55,596 nt of DNA from Verrucomicrobiota bacterium (GTDB lineage Bacteria > Verrucomicrobiota > Verrucomicrobiia > Chthoniobacterales > UBA10450), in contig QHPD01000113.1 of the NCBI GenBank assembly GCA_003218975.1, positions 1-55,596 on the forward strand. The letters run 5' to 3'. Under the pieces are notes generated by a model, which was not told the origin of the DNA, did not search any database, and saw nothing but the letters and a program-made list of their open reading frames with translations. Shown here piece after piece: positions 49,531 through 55,596 of this stretch; within the stretch, counting starts at the first letter, position 1; each line of letters starts with the position of its first letter. A program made the translations under genes and the position numbers.

Positions 49531-52500
49531 ATGATTAAAAACGTGCTAAATAAGTTCGGATTCGCGCGCATCGCACTTGTGGCGAGCGTCGGATTTCCAT
49601 TCATTGTAGCATCCAACGCATTTGCTCAGCGCGCGGCCGCGCCGCCGCCGCCGCCGCCAGGGGCTGCGGCACCCGCCCCGGCTGCGGAGGTCGAGCGCGT
49701 GATCGTGACCGGTTCGAACATTCCGACCGCAGAAGAGGTGGGTCCAAACCCGGTGTTCAATCTCAACCGCGACCTGATTAACAAGTCGGGTCAAGGCACC
49801 ACCACGGAACAGCTCCTCAAGACCCAGCCGGTAATGAGCGCGAGCAGTGTTCCGGTGCAGAACAACGGCACCAGCCAGGCAGGCCCTGCCGGATCGGCTT
49901 CGGTCTCGCTACGCGGTTTTGACCCCGGTGCAACGCTGGTTTTGCTCGATGGCCGTCGTGTGGCTCCATTCCCAGGGTCCGCCAACTCCGGATTCGCCTT
50001 CGTCGATTTAACCGCGATTCCCGTTCCAGCTATTCAGAGCGTAGAGATTCTGAAGGATGGCGCTTCGACCACGTACGGCGCGGATGCGGTTGCTGGCGTG
50101 GTAAACCTAAAGCTCTATAAAGACTATCGTGGCGCGCAGGTGACTATTGGATATGGCGACACGCTGGATAAAGACGCAGCCGAATATTACGGCGACATTC
50201 TCTTCGGAGTGGGCGACGACAAGACCAGTATTACTGGAGACATCTTTTATTACAAGCATCACGACATGTTCAACCACGACCGGGGTAACTCGCTTACCCC
50301 GTTTTTCTTGAGTTCAAACTCCAGCCCGTACAATCTTCAGGTGAGCGTCGCGGTGGCTGCAGCCGCTGGCGCACCGGCTACACCAACGACGAATGGGCTT
50401 GAATTTATTACTCCGCCGACTGGTACCAACGGATTAGCCCCGACAAGCACCTATATCCCCGGTCCCATTAGTTCCAGCACCGGGAACAGCCGCCGCCCTA
50501 GAGGCTTTGGGGGTGTACTTCCTGGCTTTGACTTTAACCTCTTCTCGAGTTCGTTTCCGAAACAGGAACGCTGGGGAGGCTATGGGGCGTTCGAGCACAA
50601 GATCTGCGATGATCAGCTGCGGATTTACGGCGACTTTTATTATGTGGATGCAAAAACCCATGATGAACTTGCCCCAGTCGCCACGGGCAGCTTTGAGACG
50701 CCTGGCTCCCCTACGCTGTTCATCCCGCCCAATCATCCCTTTGCGGTTGATGCCAATGGTGTTGCAATAACCCCGCCGAATACTCCGACTGCGGCGGAAG
50801 TCGGGCTGCCCTTCGGTGCCTTTAACCCGTTCAACCCGTTTCAACAGATCATCTCGGGCGGCACGCGTGCGCGTTTTGCTGATTTCGGCAACCGTTTGAT
50901 CGATAACGAAAACGTAGCCGAACGGTTCGTGGTCGGCGTAAAGGGTGACAAGCTGTTTAACGGAACCTGGGGCTATGACGGAGGGTTCATGTACAGCCAG
51001 GAAGTACAGTATTCGAAGTTCCAAGGCGTCAATGCCCCGCGCTACGAGCGAATTCTCAACGCGAACGACTCGCTCTTTAATCCAACCTCCTCGGACTTTA
51101 TCGGACAGACGATCCCGTACAATCCGTTCAATGATTTTCGGGTGCCGATCGCGGCCAATCAGCCATTGATCGAATTCGCGACGCTGAGATCGAGGGACAT
51201 TTTTACGTCGAAACTGGCCACATTGGACTTGAATTTTTACACGACCGATCTGTTTGATTTGCCCGCAGGCGGCGTGGGACTCGCCTTTGGCGGCGCATGG
51301 GAGCGGCAAACTTTCAGGGTTGATCCAGATGACCAAAACCGCCTCCAAGAGAACGCCGGCGTCGGCAGGATAGAGACCGTTCAGGGTGGGCGCAAAACGT
51401 GGTCGATTTATGCGGAAACGCTCATTCCAATCTTTAGCCCCAAGTGGCACATACCTTTCTTCTACTCATTGGAGTTTTCCGCCGGAGTGCGGTACGAGGA
51501 GTGGTTAAATAACGATTCGAATGCAGCGGTGCCCAAAGTTGGGGTGCGCTGGCAGCCCTTTGACGAACAACTTACGCTTCGCAGCACCTGGGGTGAAGGC
51601 TATCTTCAGCCGTCCCTGGTCCAGTTGTTTGGCCCGAGAAGGTTCCTTCTTGGACCAGTGCACTTCGTCGGGTTTCCGCCTCCAGGGTTGCCCCAGTCGG
51701 GCTCAGAACAGGACGTAGCGGATCCAGAAACAACGATCGAGCAAATCCCGAACCCAAACCTCCATCCGGAACATGATCGTGCCTGGACCGGCGGCTTGGT
51801 TTACACGCCCAAATGGATTCCGCCCAGATGGGGAACGCTAACGTTGACGGTTGACTTCTGGGACGTCGAGCGAAGTGGAGTTGCCATGTTCCTTTCGCCT
51901 TCGGTGATAGTTAACGGGTATAATGCGGGCATTTTCGGGTCTGTCGTGAGTCCTAATGAGCCGACTCTGGCGACTGGGCCGGCAGTTCTATTCGACCCGA
52001 CAGGCGGTTACGCCGGCGTCACAAGCCCCTACTTGAACGGTGGTCGCATGAGAGCGAACGGTGTTGACCTCGGAGCTCAGTATCAGGTCGAGACCGGTGT
52101 CGGGACATTTACACTCTTAAGCCGGTGGACTTATCTGAACGAATTCGTCTTCAATTACCCTGGGGACAGGCCGTGGCAGGTAGCTGGCCGCACCAATAAC
52201 GACTGGTTTGCGGGCAGCTTCTTCGGCGACGTGACCAGTGGCGATGCCTGGTTCAAATGGAAGGGAGTTACCAACCTTGACTGGACCTGGCACAACTGGG
52301 ACTTGAACTGGACCCTCCATACCGTAGACGGGTTCTGGGAACAGACCTTTGCCAAGCAATTTGATGGCAAGTTCAGGAAGCACTGGGTGAATGCGACTTG
52401 GTTCACAGACGCGCAACTTTCCTATAGCCTGATCTTCACGCCTCCGGTGGAAGCGGCGCCGGTGCCGGGGTATTCCAAGGGTGGCAAGGAAGTGGTGGGC

Positions 52501-52713
52501 AAGGAAAAGGAAGCGCCGCCGGTTCCTTATGCCATGCCATGCTGGAAGAATATCCTGAACAACACCACTCTCACTGTGGGTGTGAACAATATCTGGGGTC
52601 AAGACCCGCCAACGATGTTTGGATTCGAGCTTGGCAACTCCGTTGCTTATCCGGGCAGCACCTATGATAACCTTGGACGGTTCTGGTACGTGAGAATGAT
52701 TAAGAAGTTCTAA
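49531..52713 (+). CDS. TonB-dependent outer-membrane receptor
   Basis: This receptor of about 1060 residues has a signal peptide (RIALVASVGFPFIVASNAFA), a Pro-rich spacer, then VERVIVTGSNIPTAEEV at the plug start. The plug has ASVSLRGFDPGATLVLLDGRR and IQSVEILKDGASTTYGADAVAGVVNL; the barrel fills the rest and ends FWYVRMIKKF, with the terminal Phe of outer-membrane barrels. It imports a large substrate with energy from TonB. The group is large and rich in Gly/Pro, and the substrate (sugar or metal chelate) cannot be told. GGAG six bases before ATG 49531 fixes this start, not the ATG 49519 that contains it. A terminator follows. Confidence 0.93.
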   Translation: MIKNVLNKFGFARIALVASVGFPFIVASNAFAQRAAAPPPPPPGAAAPAPAAEVERVIVTGSNIPTAEEVGPNPVFNLNRDLINKSGQGTTTEQLLKTQPVMSASSVPVQNNGTSQAGPAGSASVSLRGFDPGATLVLLDGRRVAPFPGSANSGFAFVDLTAIPVPAIQSVEILKDGASTTYGADAVAGVVNLKLYKDYRGAQVTIGYGDTLDKDAAEYYGDILFGVGDDKTSITGDIFYYKHHDMFNHDRGNSLTPFFLSSNSSPYNLQVSVAVAAAAGAPATPTTNGLEFITPPTGTNGLAPTSTYIPGPISSSTGNSRRPRGFGGVLPGFDFNLFSSSFPKQERWGGYGAFEHKICDDQLRIYGDFYYVDAKTHDELAPVATGSFETPGSPTLFIPPNHPFAVDANGVAITPPNTPTAAEVGLPFGAFNPFNPFQQIISGGTRARFADFGNRLIDNENVAERFVVGVKGDKLFNGTWGYDGGFMYSQEVQYSKFQGVNAPRYERILNANDSLFNPTSSDFIGQTIPYNPFNDFRVPIAANQPLIEFATLRSRDIFTSKLATLDLNFYTTDLFDLPAGGVGLAFGGAWERQTFRVDPDDQNRLQENAGVGRIETVQGGRKTWSIYAETLIPIFSPKWHIPFFYSLEFSAGVRYEEWLNNDSNAAVPKVGVRWQPFDEQLTLRSTWGEGYLQPSLVQLFGPRRFLLGPVHFVGFPPPGLPQSGSEQDVADPETTIEQIPNPNLHPEHDRAWTGGLVYTPKWIPPRWGTLTLTVDFWDVERSGVAMFLSPSVIVNGYNAGIFGSVVSPNEPTLATGPAVLFDPTGGYAGVTSPYLNGGRMRANGVDLGAQYQVETGVGTFTLLSRWTYLNEFVFNYPGDRPWQVAGRTNNDWFAGSFFGDVTSGDAWFKWKGVTNLDWTWHNWDLNWTLHTVDGFWEQTFAKQFDGKFRKHWVNATWFTDAQLSYSLIFTPPVEAAPVPGYSKGGKEVVGKEKEAPPVPYAMPCWKNILNNTTLTVGVNNIWGQDPPTMFGFELGNSVAYPGSTYDNLGRFWYVRMIKKF

Positions 52714-52736
52714 GCATCGAAGAGCGCAGTTTACAA

Positions 52737-52768
52737 AGAGGCAGTCCCGATTCGGGGCTGCCTCTTTT
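52737..52768 (+). terminator. Intrinsic terminator of the TonB receptor gene
   Basis: AGAGGCAGTCCCGA pairs with TCGGGGCTGCCTCT (one GT pair), followed by TTTT. It lies 24 bases after the receptor stop and seems able to work in both directions. Confidence 0.8.
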
Positions 52769-53208
52769 ACTGTACTGCGCCACGCCAGACCTATTTCACA
52801 GAAGGAAACAAAGGAAACCAAGGGCAGCCGGCGATCCTGTTTGCAGTAAACAAGGATCGTATTGGCAAGGAGTTTTCTTTTCGTTTCTGATTCTGTTTCA
52901 TAGCCTTCGCTGATGCAACGCGCTCTAGGAAAAGGCGGATAACCTGAGGACGGTCCTTCATCCGGTCAGATCTTTGTTCTCCTTCGTTGCCTTCTGTTTA
53001 GAGTGTCTTTGGATTTGCTGAAAAAATCCGGCATCCTGCCCGCAAGAACTTCTTTTTTCCTTCTGTTCAGTTTCCAGCAGGTGCTCCTCTTTAGGTAATC
53101 GCAATGAGCATTGCCTCTTGTGTAAAGGATTTCGGTGAAATCTTTTGCGAAACTCACCCTTGTGTTCAGGGTTGAATAGGGTGAAGTTCAAGGAGAGGTT
53201 TTTAAGCT
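52769..53208. other. Gene-free gap with short repeats
   Basis: This is 440 bases with GAAACAAAGGAAACC-type words and no frame I trust; the 77-codon minus frame at 52958-53191 is low in normal composition. AGGAGAGG at 53191-53198 serves the next gene. Confidence 0.4.
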
Positions 53209-53538
53209 ATGAAAATATCAAGCATGATAAAGTCTGCGGCTGTGTTGCTGATACTGTCGGTTGCGGCAAGCACTGCGTTCGCGGGCCCGCAGAGGGTTGA
53301 GCAGGTGGTGGTGCCACCGCCAGCTGGTGAGCATTATGCGTACGTTTGGGTGACGGGTTCCAGGTTACCGCAAAGAGTGAAAATTAGCCCAGTCGGGACG
53401 CTAACCTTTAATTCGCTAACGGTTTGGGATCGCCGTCAAATCAACCAGGTAGGCCCAGGCCGGTTTACCGCTGAGGGCGTGCTGAGACTGGATCCGGCTG
53501 TAACTGTAAGAATGGGCCGCGCAGGAGGAGGGTTCTAA
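53209..53538 (+). CDS. Small secreted plug-like protein
   Basis: This 109-residue protein has a signal peptide (SAAVLLILSVAASTAFAG). Its mature part has VWVTGSRLPQRVKISPVG, then WDRRQINQVGPGRFTAEGVL and RLDPAVTVR, a sequence like the start of a receptor plug (VTGSNIP, LNRDLINKSGQGTTTEQLL and KTQPV in the neighbouring receptor). It then stops, with no barrel. It could bind TonB or regulate receptors, or be a decayed receptor gene kept as a small frame; that is inference. AGGAGAGG ten bases before the ATG and the kept signal peptide favour a live gene. Confidence 0.7.
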   Translation: MKISSMIKSAAVLLILSVAASTAFAGPQRVEQVVVPPPAGEHYAYVWVTGSRLPQRVKISPVGTLTFNSLTVWDRRQINQVGPGRFTAEGVLRLDPAVTVRMGRAGGGF

Positions 53539-53628
53539 GCTCAGCCCTTCATTTTTGCTGGCTCGATAGTATTCGTCGCGAGCGACGGTGGCGTTCGTGT
53601 TTCATTTGAAACCAGGGATGATGAGATT

Positions 53629-55560
53629 TCAGCGCGGTGTTGAACCACTGCGCGTTTCTGTGGCTAACACAAAACGAAGGTTTTCCGCTGCCTCTGTATC
53701 ATCCGGACGCAAACGCAGCGCTTCTTTGAACTGAGCGATTGCCTCGGAAGTTTGTCCCAGTCGGGCATAAACCACACCGAGACCGCTGTGGACTGGCGCC
53801 TTGGGATCGAGCCGCGCGGTCTCGAGGTAATGGATTTTCGCACCTTCAAGGTCGCCTTTCACAAAAAGTGCTCTGCCAAGGTGATAGTGCGCTTCGGGGT
53901 GCTTCGGGTTATGTGTTAGCGCCGCCTCAAATTCGGGGATGGCCTCATCTAGCTTTTCTTGCCGGAAGAGAAACATTGCATACTCGTAATGATTCTGCCC
54001 GGATTTCGGTGCCAGGCGGATAGCGGTTAGGTGCTCGGCGCTGGCTTGGTCTTTCTGGCCCAGCCGTTCCAAGACGCAAGCATATTCGGAATGATATTCG
54101 CCATTGCGTGGATCGCTGCGCAAAACCTCCTCCAGTTCGCTGCGTGCTTCACTCAGTTGTGATTGAGAAGCGAGAACCTGACCGAGCCAGAAGTGCATTT
54201 CCTTGTCATTGGGATTGAGGCGTAGCGCAATGCGGTACTGTTCAGCTGCTTCATCGAGACGATCGGTTGTATGCAAGCTGTAGGCGTATTTCCGATGGGC
54301 GCGAGCGCTGTCAGGTAAATCTGACGCGATTCGCGACATTTGTTCTACCTCGGGCGTTTTGTTTCGCGCTTGCCCAATCCAGAGAGTGCCAAGCGGAATC
54401 ACGAAGACTCCAACCCATTTTAACCCATGTAAGAGCCCGGTGGGCAAAACTTCGCGTGATCCCGCAGGAGCATTTCCAGCGGCCAGACCGAGATTCTCGC
54501 GCGTCGAGCGGTCGCGCACCTTCCAGATAAATCCGTCGTAATAAAAGTGAAGAAGACCTGACGCCGCAACTACTCCGGTTAGTACGCGCTTCACCGTTTC
54601 GATCTCAAGATGGGCAGTGAAATAGGCGAGCGAACCATAGGCAAAAACAAGGCCGACATACAGTCCGACCAGCGAACCGCTTCTTCGAAAAACAAAGCGC
54701 ATAAAGCCACCGATGGAAGTGTCCTTTTCCACACGGCTGCGATTGTAAATCCAAACCAGTGAGAGGTACTGGACATCGTGATACACTTCAAAGAGAGCGA
54801 TGCCCGCCAGAATGTTGGTGACGCCATTATTGCAATACCACCAGAAGGCTATCGTCGTGACCAGTAGTGCCAACTTCACCGGGTTCGGGCGTTTTCCTTC
54901 CGCCCACATCCTGGAAAAATTGAAGAGGAATAAAATGCCGACCACGATGGCAACGGCCAGGACGACTTGCTGCCCATTACGCAGAAGCGACGGCGGAATG
55001 AACGGTCCACCGCTGGCGTAATACGTCTCAAGGGTATCGGTCATGCGCTGCGGTGAAAGAAGCACCGCCGCGGCAAACCAGGTGGCACAGGTCGCGAAGT
55101 CGAGCCGGCGCGTCAGCGCGGCGAATGAACCTCTTTTCGCGTCGTAAATTCGACAAAAACCGTACGTCTGCATCATCCCATGCCAGACACCCCAGAAGAA
55201 GACGATGAGAATAATTCCTTTTAGGTCCCACCAGTAAAAAGCGAGGCAAACTGAGAGCAGAAAAATCGGCGCGAAAATAAAACGCCACCGAAAGCGTCTG
55301 AACAGAGCGCGATCGCCGTACGCTCGGATCATTCCCGGGAGATGGTGGCCCATTGCGCCAAACGCGGCGACAAAAACGTAAATGTCTTGTGCGCTCCAGC
55401 GCGCCTGCGCCAGTAGAAACATCGGCACCAAAAAAAGCGGCGTCCCGACGTAAAGAATCAGGTCGCGCCAACTATTGAGAATCCACAGCGCCTTTTTCGG
55501 CGCGGCCTTGGGCACAGCAGGAACAGTCTGCGGTCGTGAAAATGCGCTTGCGAGCTGCAT
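53629..55560 (-). CDS. Polytopic membrane protein with C-terminal TPR repeats
   Basis: This protein of about 643 residues has roughly ten membrane helices in its first 400 residues (LILYVGTPLFLVPMFLLAQ, FIFAPIFLLSVCLAFYWW, LALLVTTIAFWWYCNNG), including His-rich loops such as AFGAMGHHLPGM, FFWGVWHGMM and LFEVYHDVQYL. About six tetratricopeptide repeats follow (AAEQYRIALRLNPNDKEMHF, GDLEGAKIHYLETARLDP). The His-rich membrane part is of a kind I cannot name; the TPR part should bind a protein. The TTG start at the frame edge is less likely than ATG 55560. Confidence 0.8.
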   Translation of the reverse strand: MQLASAFSRPQTVPAVPKAAPKKALWILNSWRDLILYVGTPLFLVPMFLLAQARWSAQDIYVFVAAFGAMGHHLPGMIRAYGDRALFRRFRWRFIFAPIFLLSVCLAFYWWDLKGIILIVFFWGVWHGMMQTYGFCRIYDAKRGSFAALTRRLDFATCATWFAAAVLLSPQRMTDTLETYYASGGPFIPPSLLRNGQQVVLAVAIVVGILFLFNFSRMWAEGKRPNPVKLALLVTTIAFWWYCNNGVTNILAGIALFEVYHDVQYLSLVWIYNRSRVEKDTSIGGFMRFVFRRSGSLVGLYVGLVFAYGSLAYFTAHLEIETVKRVLTGVVAASGLLHFYYDGFIWKVRDRSTRENLGLAAGNAPAGSREVLPTGLLHGLKWVGVFVIPLGTLWIGQARNKTPEVEQMSRIASDLPDSARAHRKYAYSLHTTDRLDEAAEQYRIALRLNPNDKEMHFWLGQVLASQSQLSEARSELEEVLRSDPRNGEYHSEYACVLERLGQKDQASAEHLTAIRLAPKSGQNHYEYAMFLFRQEKLDEAIPEFEAALTHNPKHPEAHYHLGRALFVKGDLEGAKIHYLETARLDPKAPVHSGLGVVYARLGQTSEAIAQFKEALRLRPDDTEAAENLRFVLATETRSGSTPR

Positions 55561-55596
55561 CGGTCTGGGTCGCAAGTGTCTCTTAACTCGGCGAGA

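Noticed and set aside
52958-53191. 77-codon minus-strand frame
   Set aside because: Poor composition, no ribosome site, no domain; lies in repeat-like intergenic sequence.

Overview
The window is ordinary bacterial chromosome, gene-dense and moderately GC-rich, with genes on both strands and no phage, plasmid or IS transposase. I infer a soil Verrucomicrobiota, perhaps Chthoniobacterales / Candidatus Udaeobacter-like. The grounds are RNase HIII, a large TonB-dependent receptor with a VTGSNIP-type N-terminus, sulfatase and sulfotransferase genes, many signal-peptide proteins, and intergenic palindromes that begin GTAG or CTGGGGAGC. No rRNA is present to confirm this.

Layout. 1-2591: a truncated unknown gene, then a tandem array of four paralogous 47-51 residue basic proteins on the minus strand. 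Each has its own near-identical promoter placed so that the transcript should start at or next to the ATG. An ATP-grasp ligase gene diverges from the array. This is the most novel-looking part of the window. 2702-6847: a two-lobed aspartic protease and two amino-acid permeases. 6969-8220: a broken cytochrome oxidase subunit IV gene, a DUF2007/zinc-ribbon protein and a DUF420 protein. 8239-10640: LemA, two TPM-domain proteins and an NTF2-like protein. 10691-15476: serine hydrolase, scpB, glmM and an NtrC-type regulator. 15751-20371: START-domain protein, tRNA-Ser(GGA), a left-handed beta-helix protein, cysS, ispF and an inositol-monophosphatase family gene. 20449-24642: an 18-codon Lys-rich gene with its own strong ribosome site and terminator, split coaB/coaC, a gmk that has lost its P-loop and is joined to yicC, and mutY.

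24679-33105: rnhC, an HU protein, a hybrid histidine kinase, a cellulose-synthase-like GT2, an L,D-transpeptidase, rpsT and a membrane protein. 33102-36514: pdhA-pdhB-pdhC (pyruvate dehydrogenase E1 alpha, E1 beta, E2), overlapping or closely spaced. 36669-43537: DUF1232, methyltransferase, dGTPase-like, LON-domain protein, aroD, riboflavin synthase and nhaA. 43675-48974: methyltransferase, sulfatase, three sulfotransferases and a glycosyltransferase-like gene, probably concerned with a sulfated surface glycan. 49531-55560: the TonB-dependent receptor, a small secreted protein resembling only the start of a receptor plug, and a membrane-TPR protein.

A second theme runs through the window: palindromic REPIN-like elements. 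Three (9399-9551, 17502-17650, 36523-36664) share ends and a four-hairpin plan but have different stem sequences. Shorter two-hairpin forms lie in or at the edges of coding sequences (scpB, cysS, pdhA) and supply in-frame residues. A full element supplies the stop codon of cysS and another the likely start of a TPM gene. A separate dispersed repeat flanks riboflavin synthase and supplies its stop codon and the nhaA start. Several broken genes (cox4, gmk/yicC, an antiporter tail, a GxxExxY-like stub) point to active deletion, or in part to assembly error.
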